From contig NC_048554.1 in assembly GCF_902806685.2 (NCBI RefSeq), positions 2,976,001-3,040,000 on the forward strand: DNA of 64,000 nt, read 5' to 3'. The DNA is from Maniola hyperantus. Lineage: Eukaryota; Arthropoda; Insecta; Lepidoptera; Nymphalidae. Below the pieces are notes generated by a model that did no database searches, was not told where the DNA came from, and saw only the letters and a program-made list of their open reading frames with translations. Positions 54,343-62,429 of this stretch are shown here, piece by piece (positions within the stretch are counted from its first letter, which is position 1; every line of letters starts with the position of its first letter). Both the position numbers and the translations under genes were made by a program.

Positions 54343-54595
54343 CTTATGCTCGCGACTTCGTTCGCGTGGACTACAAAATTTCAAATCCTATTTAACCCCC
54401 TTAGGAGTTGAATTTTCAAAAATCCTTTCTTAGCGGATGCCTACGTCATAATAGCTATCTGTATGCCAAATTTCAGCCCGATCCGTCCAGTAGTTAGAGC
54501 TGTGCGTTGATAGATCAGTCAGTCAGTCAGTCAGTCAGTCAGTCAGTCAGTCAGTCAGTCAGTCAGTCACCTTCTCCTTTTATATATATATAGAT
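54343..54595 (-). repeat. family C repeat with expanded GTCA microsatellite
   Basis: Complete family C in reverse; its usual two or three GTCA units are expanded to about 13 (54516-54569), a clear expansion of the element's own seed repeat. Confidence 0.85.
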
Positions 54596-55519
54596 TTCAT
54601 TCATACTTTCATTTAATTTTTTTAAAGAGTTACTGCCTAAAGTCGCATCTGCGTTTAATCTATGTCTCTCAGAGGTCGCGAGCGGTAATCGCAGCAATCT
54701 ACCCGCACAAAAGAAATAATTAACCCATCTCCATTTCCACTGCTAAAATTGCACATCGCGCGTTTCCTCTGAACCTAAACACTCGCAATGCAATGAAAGG
54801 GCATAGACTCATAGAGGCGCTTTAGTTGATAACGCCTTTTATCCAACTTTCTAAAGACCTGTAAAGGGATTGGATGTTGGCACCAAAGAGTGTAATCACT
54901 GCGTTTTAGTTGCCAGTCTGTTTAGTGGTTTGAGGCTAGAATTGGAAATGAGCGTTTTTAATGCGTTTGGGTTGTGTGACATGGATAAAAATGGGTATAA
55001 ATGGAAATTCAAAAAAATGTCGAAGAAAATATTATAGTGCCTACGCGAAAATTTTGACTTACCGAATAGATTTTAGGCTTATTTCGTGGTTTAACGTGGA
55101 CCGTGGAATTCCCAGAAAGCCAGAAAATATGTGATTGTACAATGTACTAGGCTACAATAGCCGAAGCGGACGTAAAATAGAAGGAATAACATTTCACAAG
55201 TAAATACCTCTGCTTGAGCGAGAGGGACTATAGGGGCCAGGCTAGTTGCATACTTGTATCTATTAGATCTGTGTTTATAAGGCCAAAGACACGGGTCTGC
55301 CCGCAAAATTCAAGTTTAATTTGGTTTTTCACAATTTGTAAACTAATGCGACAACGTAGACTTATGGAATTCAAATTTCTCCCCTAGCAATATCATCTTC
55401 ACAGGTTAATATAAAAATCTTTACTTGAAAGTGTCCAGTTTAAGAAATATTCGGAGATTCGATACCGGGCACGCACCTCTAACTTTTCGGAGTTATGTCC
55501 ATTTTAATTAATTAAATTT
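54596..55519 (-). other. CHTF18 intron g-h with family J fragment
   Basis: 54660-54745 is the second copy of the duplicated block at 54090. 55130-55280 is a reverse family J fragment ('actaggctacaatagccgaa', 'gcttgagcgagagggactat'). No exon. Confidence 0.6.
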
Positions 55520-55725
55520 CACTTGTTTTAACGGTGAAGGAAAACATCGTGAGGGAACCTGCATGCCTGAGAGTTCTCTATAATGTTCTCAAAGGTGTGT
55601 GAAGTCTACCAATCCACACATGGCCAGGGTAGTAGACTATGGCCAAAACCCTTCTCACTTCTGAGAGGAGACCCGTGCTCTGTAGTGAGCCGGTGATGGG
55701 TTGATAGTGATGATGACTGTATTAT
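55520..55725 (+). repeat. family H retroposon tail, complete
   Basis: 'ttaacggtgaaggaaaacat', 'cctgcatgcctgagagttct', 'aatccacacatggccagggt' and 'gtgagccggtgatgggttg', then GATGATG. It ends 11 bp before CHTF18 exon g (donor side). Confidence 0.7.
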
Positions 55726-55736
55726 AATAGACTTAC

Positions 55737-55898
55737 TTGTGGTATGCTTTTCTGTACAGCTTTCGGTTGTAGCCGCTGCAAGTGATTTGGTAACCTTGCA
55801 CCTTTTGCATCATCGGAGGTCGCAGCTTGGGGGACCGCTTTAGGCTTCGTGGTTCCAGCTTGACTTGAACTTATGCTTCGAATGCTCATACGGCTCAT
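55737..55898 (-). CDS. CHTF18: CHTF18 exon g
   Basis: 162 nt (54 codons), phase 0 on both sides; acceptor 'cttatttacag', donor 'gtaagtc' on the minus strand. It encodes MSRMSIRSISSSQAGTT, a low-complexity linker, and LPNHLQRLQPKAVQKSIPQ. The region corresponds to the variable linker of CTF18 between the collar domain and the conserved KDFFGR end; N-H-x-x-R-L is the recognisable anchor. The following intron to exon h is 25.1 kb. Confidence 0.8.
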
Positions 55899-56424
55899 CT
55901 GTAAATAAGTTTCTCTTTAGTTAAGAAGAAATTTAAAAATCTTCAGTCTGGTATTATTACTTGTTTTGAGTAGTTAGAATTGGGTATTTGACTCCAATTT
56001 TTTTTTACTTTATTATATACATATATTAACTAGGATAAAAATAATGACGTAAACTGAAAAAACTAATTAAATAGATCAAATAATAAAAAAAGTTATGAGC
56101 ATTTAAATATTTCTGATTAGACAGAGATAGCAATATAGAATTATGACGTCATTTTGACAAATGCCATAGTAGCTTCGTGCGGTTTCATACAAACTTTCGT
56201 TTTGCGAGTAAGGGATAGAAAACCTCCCTCCAAAATTAAAATGCCTGTAACTTTGGAAATCTTTGTTGGTTTTTTTTTTCAGCGTACGTCATTATTTTCA
56301 TCCTAGTTTATATTAAAGTAATAATATTTATCAAATTTAAAAGTAGTAAAATACCCAATTGTGTAGAGATATTAGTGTCCAACGGAACCTTCGGCTTACC
56401 CTAAAAAACACTATTATGGAGAGA
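55899..56424 (-). other. CHTF18 intron f-g, part
   Basis: AT-rich intron sequence. 'tttagcatgacgtc'-like short words occur, but no exon or repeat relative is evident. Confidence 0.4.
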
Positions 56425-56640
56425 TATTACTCTGTCTCGTATTAACTCTGTCTTAAGTCTGAGCAAAGCCTAAGTGCGCTCTATAGATTTCTAAGGGTGA
56501 GATTTATAAAGCGCACTCTGACTTAGCTTAGACTTAAGACAGAGTTAAAACGATACAGAGCTCAATCTCTCCCATAAATCTGTCTCGTTTTAATTCAATC
56601 TTAAATCTGAGCAAAGTCAAAGTGGGCTCTATACATCTCA
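56425..56640. mobile_element. foldback element plus partial third arm
   Basis: 56428-56562 is an inverted repeat: 'actctgtcttaagtctgagc' against 'tagacttaagacagagtt', and 'gtgcgctctata' against 'tataaagcgcactc'. A further direct copy of the first arm follows at 56578-56635 ('tctgtctcgttttaattcaa', 'aatctgagcaaagtcaaagt'). Confidence 0.75.
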
Positions 56641-56724
56641 GCCTAAGAATAATCGATCTGTTCTATTTTAACTGTCATAAATCTAAGCAAAGTAAAGCAA
56701 AGTAGGTACACTCTATACATATAC

Positions 56725-57172
56725 TAGCTGACGCCCGCGACTTCGTCCGCGTGGATTTTCATTTTTCAAAATCCCGCGGGAATTTTCGGGATAAAAAGTA
56801 GCCTATATGTTAATCCAGGGTATAATCTATCTCCATTCCAAATTTGATCCAAATCCGTTCAGCCGTTTTTGCATGATTGAGTAACAAACATCCGAACATC
56901 CACACTTTCACATTTATAATATTAGGAACTAGCTGATGCCCGCGACTTCGGCCGCATGTAATTAGGTTTTTTAAAAATCCTATGGGAACTCTTTGATTTT
57001 TCGGGATAAAAAGTAGCCTATGTCACTCTCCAGGTCTTTATCTATACCCATAGAAAAAATCACGTCAATCCGTTGCACCGTTGCGACGTGATTGAAGGAC
57101 AAACCAACAAACCAACAAACCAATAAACCAACAAACAAACACACTTTCGCATTTATAATAAGGGTACTGATT
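56725..57172 (+). repeat. family B and family A elements in tandem
   Basis: 56725-56930 ('tagctgacgcccgcgacttc', 'aaatccgttcagccgttttt', 'catttataatattagg') is followed directly by 56933-57172, a near-complete family A ('ctagctgatgcccgcgactt', 'ggctacttcggccgc'-like variant, 'aaccaacaaaccaataaacc', 'aataagggtactgatt'). Confidence 0.8.
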
Positions 57173-57218
57173 AGGATTAGTATTATTAGGATTAGGATAT
57201 CTCAGCCTTAGTTCTTAC

Positions 57219-57310
57219 CATTTCCTCGTTTCTCCGTATGACTTCTAATTGCTGTTCTCTTGCAATCGCTTGCCGAACTGCGGGCGGCGGGCGCAGGCAG
57301 TCTTCGTTGC
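57219..57310 (-). CDS. CHTF18: CHTF18 exon f
   Basis: 92 nt; acceptor 'gtttgttcttcag', donor 'gtaagaac' on the minus strand. GC completes the glycine codon started in exon e; it ends on a whole codon. The translation NEDCLRPPPAVRQAIAREQQ continues LEVIRRNEEM. It matches the conserved helix of CTF18 with R-Q-x-I-A-R-E...E-x-x-R-R. It is separated from exon e by 553 bp that include an RTE-like LINE tail. Confidence 0.9.
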
Positions 57311-57364
57311 CTGAAGAACAAACAAAATACTTTGATATCATGCAAAACAGAAAAATCCAAGTCT

Positions 57365-57760
57365 ACAAAATCATCAACATCATCATCAACCGATAGACGT
57401 CCACAGCTGGACATAGGTCTCTTGTAGGGACTTCCACACGCCACAGTCTTGGGCCGCTTGACTCCCTGCGACTTGTCTGATGTCGTCCGTCCACCTAGTG
57501 GGGGGTCTCCCAACACTGCGTCTTCCGGTGCGAGGTCGCCATTCCAGCACCTTGGGACCCCAACGTTTATCGGTTGTACGAACTATGTGCCCTGCCTATT
57601 GTCACTTCAGCTTTGCAACCCGTTGAGCTATGTCGGTTACTCTAGTTCTCCTACGGATCTCCTCATTTCTGATTTGATCACGTAGAGAAACTCCAAGCAT
57701 AGCTCTCTCCATCGCCCGCTGAATGACTCTGAGCTTTCTTATGAGGCCCATAGTGTAATT
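57365..57760 (-). mobile_element. RTE-like LINE 3' end in CHTF18 intron
   Basis: Reverse copy of the element at 33785: (ATC)n tail at 57370-57388, 'accgatagacgtccacagct', 'gggacttccacacgccacag', 'ccgtccacctagtggggggt', 'gcaacccgttgagctatgtc' and 'ccaagcatagctctctccat'. The coding frame on the minus strand (RWTDDI..., QQW) is broken. Confidence 0.75.
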
Positions 57761-57863
57761 TATTACCTATTTTGAATAAAACATTTGATTTGATGTGATT
57801 TGATTTGAAGTCGCGGGTATCAGGTAGGTAATGATATTAGTATGGAAATATGTTATATCTTAC

Positions 57864-58008
57864 CGTAAAACGCAACTTTATATACATCGGGCTCCAGCAT
57901 GAAAGCGTACAGTCCTTCCGGCGTACGTTGTTGTATGTACTGAAGCCCGTAGTCGCACATTGCGCCTGCGCACGTCATGAGGGATTTCCTTTCGTTCTCG
58001 CTGCATAG
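57864..58008 (-). CDS. CHTF18: CHTF18 exon e
   Basis: 145 nt; acceptor 'ggtttctgtag', donor 'gtaagata' on the minus strand. It starts in phase 0 with LCSENERKSLMTCAGAMCDY, then GLQYIQQRTPEGLYAFMLEP and DVYKVAFY plus one base. The blocks Q/LCS-x-x-E+, Y-x-x-x-RTPEG-Y-x-LEP are strongly conserved in CTF18 proteins (collar-domain region). It follows exon d in the mRNA; the intron between them carries six decoy copies of exon d. Confidence 0.92.
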
Positions 58009-58140
58009 CTACAGAAACCAAACTTATATTACACGTGTTATTATTTTTCAGAACAAAAATATTATCTAGTCATCTATAAAATTTATATTTAATTTAATTT
58101 AAAACAAATTAAATTAAATTAAATATAAATTTTATAGACG

Positions 58141-58240
58141 ACTAGCTGATGCCCGCGACTTATATAGATATGTGAAAATCCCGTAGGGACTCTTTGATTT
58201 TCCGGTATATAAAGTAGCCTATGTCTTTCCTAGTAAATTA
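58141..58240 (+). repeat. family A fragment
   Basis: 'actagctgatgcccgcgact', 'gaaaatcccgtagggactct' and 'ataaagtagcctatgtcttt'. Before it, 58075-58139 holds an imperfect palindrome built from 'aaattaaattaaat' and 'tctataaaatttatatttaa' units. Confidence 0.7.
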
Positions 58241-58423
58241 TAAGATTTTGCAGCGCCATCTAGTTGTCCCGCAAATTGCTATTACGCTGGAACCATGTCT
58301 CATTAACATCGAAATGTCGTCATTTTGACGTCAGCCGAAATAAAAATATACCATCAGCTCGAAACTTCAGTCTAGTGGTGACGTCACTAAAATGGCGGCC
58401 ACGCACATTACCAATTTAAGTGG

Positions 58424-58534
58424 CAGCGGCAGTATGTCCAACCGCAAGGCAGTACGAGTTGTGGCCACACTGGCAGAGCTGCCGCGCCACACCGACCATA
58501 CTATGCTGTCTAGTTCCATCTTCCTTCGATACAC
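58424..58534 (-). pseudogene. exon d copy 1, 3'-truncated decoy
   Basis: Starts after CTAG with GTG TAT CGA AGG and keeps the frame through the Trp-Arg-Gly-Ser-Ser block, but homology stops after the 'LDILPL' codons, so the last third and the normal donor are gone. It is the copy nearest exon e. Confidence 0.8.
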
Positions 58535-58572
58535 CTAGAAAGTGTACTATATCTAAGATAAGCTGTACATAC

Positions 58573-58728
58573 CTGTACGTTAGCAAATCGTAGCACGGGT
58601 GACAATAAGTACGACAGCAGCGGCAGTATGTCCAACTGCAAGGCAGTACGAGTTGTGGCCACACTGGCAGAGCTGCCGCGCTACACCGACTATACTATGC
58701 TGTCTAGTTCCGTCTTCCTTCGATACAT
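58573..58728 (-). pseudogene. exon d copy 2, decoy with two stop codons
   Basis: 156 bp with both splice dinucleotides (CTAG before, GTATG after), but both tryptophan codons of the coding copy are TAG here, so inclusion would terminate translation. Confidence 0.88.
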
Positions 58729-58765
58729 CTAGAAAGTGTACTATATCTAGGTAAGCTATACATAC

Positions 58766-59537
58766 CTATACGTTAGCAGATCGTAGCACGGGTGACAATA
58801 AGTACGGCAGTAGCGGCAGTATGTCCAACCGCAAGGCAGTACGAGTTGTGGCCACACTGGCAGAGCTACCGCGCCACACCGACAATACTCTGCTGTGTCT
58901 AGTTCCGCCTTCCTTCGGTCTTCGTTATACCTAGAAAATGTAGTATATCTAAGGTAAAGTATACATACCTGTACGTTAGCAGATCGTAGCACGGGTGACA
59001 ATAAGTACGGCAGTAGCGGCAGTATGTCCAACCGCAAGGCAGTACGAGTTGTGGCCACACTGGCAGAGCTACCGCGCCACACCGACAATACTCTGCTGTG
59101 TCTAGTTCCGCCTTCCTTCGGTCTTCGTTATATCTAGAAAATGTAGTATATCTAAGGTAAAGTATACATACCTGTACGTTAGCAGATCGTAGCACGGGTG
59201 ACAATAAGTACGGCAGTAGCGGCAGTATGTCCAACCGCAAGGCAGTACGAGTTGTGGCCACACTGGCAGAGCTACCGCGCCACACCGACAATACTCTGCT
59301 GTCTAGTTCCGCCTTCCTTCGGTCTTCGTTATATCTAGAAAATGTAGTATATCTAAGGTAAAGTATACATACCTGTACGTTAGCAGATCGTAGCACGGGT
59401 GACAATAAGTACGGCAGTAGCGGCAGTATGTCCAACCGCAAGGCAGTACGAGTTGTGGCCACACTGGCAGAGCTACCGCGCCACACCGACAATACTCTGC
59501 TGTGTCTAGTTCCGCCTTCCTTAGGTCTTCGTTATAC
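58766..59537 (-). pseudogene. exon d copies 3-6, near-identical decoys
   Basis: Copies at 58766-58930, 58969-59133, 59172-59334 and 59373-59537. All keep CTAG before and GTATG after. Each starts GTA TAA or ATA TAA, so in the incoming phase the second codon is a stop. They carry a 7-bp longer start; copies 3, 4 and 6 also have 2 extra bases (GACACAGC versus GACAGC), while copy 5 lacks them. Beyond the early stop the frame of copies 3, 4 and 6 would still read the conserved block. Their high mutual similarity indicates recent amplification or gene conversion. Confidence 0.88.
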
Positions 59538-59575
59538 CTAGAAAATGTAGTATATCTAAGGTAAAGTATACATAC

Positions 59576-59731
59576 CTGTACGTTAGCAGATCGTAGCACG
59601 GGTGACAATAAGTACGGCAGTAGCGGCAGTATGTCCAACCGCAAGGCAGTACGAGTTGTGGCCACACTGGCAGAGCTTCCGCGCCACACCGACCATACTA
59701 TGCTGTCTAGTTCCGTCTTCCTTCGATACAT
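59576..59731 (-). CDS. CHTF18: CHTF18 exon d (coding copy 7 of the array)
   Basis: 156 nt, 52 codons, phase 0 at both ends; acceptor 'gtgatttttctag', donor 'gtatgtatac' on the minus strand. It encodes MYRRKTELDSIVWSVWRGSS, ASVATTRTALRLDILPLLPY and LLSPVLRSANVQ. The TRTALRLDILPLLPYLLSPVLR block corresponds to the conserved collar-domain helix of CTF18 (LD-x-L-x-x-L-x-x-x-L-x-P-x-LR), and VQ joins directly to LCSENE of exon e, as the family predicts. It is the only copy of the array with a full open frame and both splice sites. It lies next to six decoys, so splicing from its donor must reach over all of them to exon e. Confidence 0.93.
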
Positions 59732-59859
59732 CTAGAAAAATCACAAGCTATAAGAGAGGATATACTATCACGTTAGGGTAAGACCAGACGAGCGTCATTA
59801 GGACATTCATTAGTAACATTGAATCTTAAAGAAATTAATTTAATTTAATTATCTTAACG

Positions 59860-60110
59860 CGTGAACTACACAAATTTCAAACGCCTATTTTATCCCCTTA
59901 GGAGTTGAATTTTCATAAATCTTTTCTAGCGGATGTTTACATCTTCTATCAGCATGACGAATTAAAAAAAAAGAAATAAAGAAAAAAAACGTTTATTTTT
60001 GAAAGTTGGCACCACACATCCGATCTCGAATTTTAGCCTAATCCGTCCAGTAGTTTGAGCTGTGCGTTGATATCAGTCAGTCAGTCAGCTTTTCCTTTCA
60101 TACATTTTTA
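59860..60110 (-). repeat. family C repeat interrupted by an A-rich insert
   Basis: 59860-59960 ('gcctattttatccccttagg', 'agcggatgtttacat') and 60030-60110 ('tttagcctaatccgtccagt', 'tgcgttgatatcagtcag') are collinear family C. Between them is a short poly-A-like retroposon tail ('gaaataaagaaaaaaaacg'). Confidence 0.65.
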
Positions 60111-60148
60111 TTATAGGGTGAAATATACCCATTTTGATAAGAACTTAC

Positions 60149-60380
60149 CTCCTGTGCCTGCATAGGAAACTTGACTTTTATCGATTGCCTGGTTGCTAGT
60201 ATAGTGTGACATCTCGCAATACAAATGGGCAGCATGCCATAAAGCGAATAGTTCTGATGTCGCATGGTCCAACTGTTTATAGCGTCGTATAGTCGCAGCC
60301 ACGACATCGTCTCGCCAGCTATAAGGAGCCTCGAATCACTGCGCGCGTTCTGGTAGTTCTCGAATATCCCATCTATTAGC
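60149..60380 (-). CDS. CHTF18: CHTF18 exon c
   Basis: 232 nt; acceptor 'ctattttttatag', donor 'gtaagttcttatc' on the minus strand. The first base completes the codon left by exon b; it ends on a whole codon. The translation reads LIDGIFENYQNARSDSRLLI, AGETMSWLRLYDAINSWTMR, HQNYSLYGMLPICIARCHTI and LATRQSIKVKFPMQAQE. This fits the CTF18 collar region (GIF-x-N-x-x...W-L-x-x-x-D...Y-x-P-x-x-x-x-x-x-H). It is the longest exon seen and has no break. Confidence 0.92.
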
Positions 60381-60571
60381 CTATAAAAAATAGTTACTTA
60401 ACTTCCATGTAAAATGGCGATTTTCAACGTTAATAAGGTGTCATTATCGATAGCGGTAATTTGGAAACGATATTTTATTAGTAACGTTACCTTACGATAG
60501 TTACGAAACGATATTTTTGTAATGGTATTATATTCCAACAGTTTTACATCGCGGTGTAGAGACAGGAATAT

Positions 60572-60808
60572 ACCTGAGAGCTGACTACGGACTTCGGCCG
60601 TGGCTAGTTGCCACCCTACCGGCAAAGCAGTGCCACTAAGCGATTTAGCGTTCCGGTACGATGTCGCGTAGAAACCAAAGGGGTGTAGTATTGGTTAAAT
60701 AAAAACTGCTATACATTCCAGGTTAGCCTGCTTCTATCTTAGACTGCATCTTACGACCAGGTGAGATTGCAGTCAAGGGCTAACTTGTATCTGAATAAAA
60801 AATCTATC
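60572..60808 (+). repeat. family F SINE, head-truncated, in CHTF18 intron
   Basis: 'acggacttcggccgtggcta', 'ccactaagcgatttagcgtt', 'ccggtacgatgtcgcgtaga', 'gagattgcagtcaagggcta' and 'acttgtatctgaataaaaaa' at the 3' end. Confidence 0.8.
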
Positions 60809-61082
60809 GCCAGTAGTCAGTAAACAGTGGCAATATGCAATACAGTGCGAAAAGGCTATCTTGGCGCGTGGCGAAAATCGGAACTAACCCTGTTGCCGTC
60901 AAGTGTTCCCTTTGTTCTTGTTTGAATATTCTAAGCCTTTGTTCTCCAACAGCGCCCCCCTGTTAATGTCATTTAAGTGCCAAGAGAGACTTGTCGCACT
61001 ATAGTTCTGATGTCGCATGGTCTAGTTGTTTATGGCACCGTACAGTCGAAGTCACGACATCGTGTCGGAAGCTATAACTAAC

Positions 61083-61231
61083 CTGTCATATTCCCCCGCC
61101 GCTTGGATAGTTCTCAGGATAGCACTTGGGTCGTTGTCATTAAGAGTGAATATCGCTTGTAACGCCTGCATCATACTCTTGGCGTTGTCTCTGGTGCCGA
61201 TTGACGCGTTCTCCACATCCTCTATGTTCAC
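61083..61231 (-). CDS. CHTF18: CHTF18 exon b
   Basis: 149 nt; acceptor 'ttatttctaacag', donor 'gttagttatag' on the minus strand. Phase 0 start; ends with AG of a split arginine codon completed by exon c. It encodes VNIEDVENASIGTRDNAKSM, MQALQAIFTLNDNDPSAILR and TIQAAGEYD. It corresponds to the start of the CTF18 collar domain that follows the AAA+ lid. Intron a-b is 707 bp and contains families C and L. Confidence 0.9.
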
Positions 61232-61261
61232 CTGTTAGAAATAAAAAATGGTTTTATAAAC

Positions 61262-61634
61262 TATATATATAAAAGGAAAATGTGACTGACTGACAGACTG
61301 ATCTATCGCATAGCTCGAACTATTGGACCGATCGCGCTGAAATTCGGCATGCAGATAGCTATTATGACGTAGGCGTCCGCTAAGAAAGGATTTTTCAAAA
61401 TTCAACCCCTAAAGGGGTAAAATATGGGTTTGAAGTTTGTATGAAAGTCTGTCAGTTTTAAAGTTAGAATCGCGAAATTTGTAGCTAATATTTTTGAAAT
61501 TAGCAGTATGACATATTTTATTAAGCTCATGTTAAAATCTCATTGTTAAAGATCAACCCACCATAAAGTGTAAAATAGGGGTTTAAAATTTGTTTAGGTA
61601 TTCCACGCGGACGAAGTCGCGGGCATAAGCTAGT
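61262..61634 (+). repeat. family C repeat, long form
   Basis: 'atatataaaaggaaaatgtg', GACT run, 'cgcgctgaaattcggcatgc', 'ttcaacccctaaaggggtaa', then an extra 110 bp, and finally 'attccacgcggacgaagtcg' and 'cgggcataagctagt'. It starts only about 30 bp before CHTF18 exon b's acceptor (intron side). Confidence 0.75.
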
Positions 61635-61635
61635 C

Positions 61636-61826
61636 TCTATATATAAAAATGAATCGCTGAATGTGTTGCTAAGCGTAAATCTCGAGAACAGCTGAACCGA
61701 TTTCGCTAATTCTTTTTTATAATATTCCTTGAAGTACGAGGATGGTTCTTACGGAGAGGAAAATTTAAAAAATTGCCTGAAAAAGGATCGACTGTTAGGC
61801 GGTACGAAGTTTGCCAGGTCAGCTAG
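61636..61826 (-). repeat. family L interspersed repeat
   Basis: 'aaatgaatcgctgaatgtgt', 'cgagaacagctgaaccgatt', 'cttgaagtacgaggatggtt' and 'gccaggtcagctagtgg' are the reverse of the copy at 40597-40780. It abuts the family C element. Confidence 0.75.
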
Positions 61827-61938
61827 TGGTTTTATAAAAGCACCTCCTACTTTTGGGAGTATCACATAATCACTTGCCTTTTATCACGAGGTGTTTACCC
61901 CCAAAGGGGCTCATGTTAGGGGTGTTAATAAATCTCAC

Positions 61939-62131
61939 CTGCTCCTTAGCCCTGGCTTTGAGAAAGCTCAGCACGTGTAGAGCCGCTCTAATGTCGCCCT
62001 GCGCGCGCGCAGCCAACGCCGCTATGACGCGCGGGTGTACGCGCAGCCTCTCACACTTGGCCACTATGGACAGGCGCGCTGCGAGGCGCGCTGGGGTTAT
62101 TGACCCTACCGTCACTATTAGAGATACTGGC
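61939..62131 (-). CDS. CHTF18: CHTF18 exon a (first exon in the window)
   Basis: 193 nt; acceptor 'attttttttccag', donor 'gtgagatttatt' on the minus strand. The first base finishes a codon from an exon beyond the right edge. The translation reads PVSLIVTVGSITPARLAARL, SIVAKCERLRVHPRVIAALA, ARAQGDIRAALHVLSFLKAR and AKEQ. GDIRAAL is the sensor-2 motif of clamp-loader AAA+ ATPases (GD-I/M-R), so this is the end of the AAA+ lid. CTF18 replaces RFC1 in the Ctf18-RFC complex, which loads PCNA and supports sister-chromatid cohesion and checkpoint signalling. The exon is GC-rich compared with its introns. Confidence 0.93.
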
Positions 62132-62135
62132 CTGG

Positions 62136-62429
62136 AAAAAAAATTGTTTGCATAAAGATAAATATACAGAAAAAATTAGTGCGTGTAAAGGGATCTACGG
62201 TTAAAATGGCAGACTGTATGCCACATAAATTATGCTCAAACGCTCCACTGGCGCCACCCGTCATGTTCACAGAACCGCGCGCTACGACTTTGAATGATTT
62301 CCTTTATATTTTTTTGTATGAAACTAGGTTTGAGTGAATGTTGTCTATGGTCAATTGGTTCATTCAGATTCATACGCAAAGAATATTAAGCTCTATTTCT
62401 ATCAGGATAAAGCTTATAATCGCCTGAAA
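62136..62429 (-). other. CHTF18 upstream intron, no feature seen
   Basis: Intron side of exon a. 'aaaatggcagactgtatgcc' and 'aacgctccactggcgccacc' look like an unclassified repeat, but no second copy is in the window. Confidence 0.4.

Larger units (their letters stand above)
58424..59731 (-). repeat. CHTF18: seven-copy tandem array of CHTF18 exon d
   Basis: The word 'cggcagtatgtcca' recurs at 58427, 58621, 58814, 59017, 59220, 59421 and 59624, giving periods of 194, 193, 203, 203, 201 and 203 bp. Each unit is one exon d copy plus a 37-38 nt spacer that begins 'gtatg' and ends 'tttctag' on the minus strand, that is, a donor and an acceptor placed back to back. Transcription order is copy 7 (59731) to copy 1. 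Copy 7 is the coding exon. Copies 3-6 are nearly identical to each other and longer (163-165 bp); copies 1, 2 and 7 are of the 156-bp type. Copy 1 is truncated. The array fills most of the 1,567-bp intron between exons d and e. Confidence 0.93.

Noticed and set aside
58899..59492. Long minus-strand frame of 197 codons inside the exon d array, looking like a repeat protein
   Set aside because: It reads through exon copies and the 38-nt spacers; the splice dinucleotides, the unit structure and the match of one unit to CTF18 show that it is a by-product of the tandem array. The frame changes at the next unit.
61853..62155. Plus-strand frame of 100 codons at 61.9-62.1 kb
   Set aside because: It is the antisense shadow of CHTF18 exon a, whose minus-strand reading has the conserved clamp-loader motif and splice sites.
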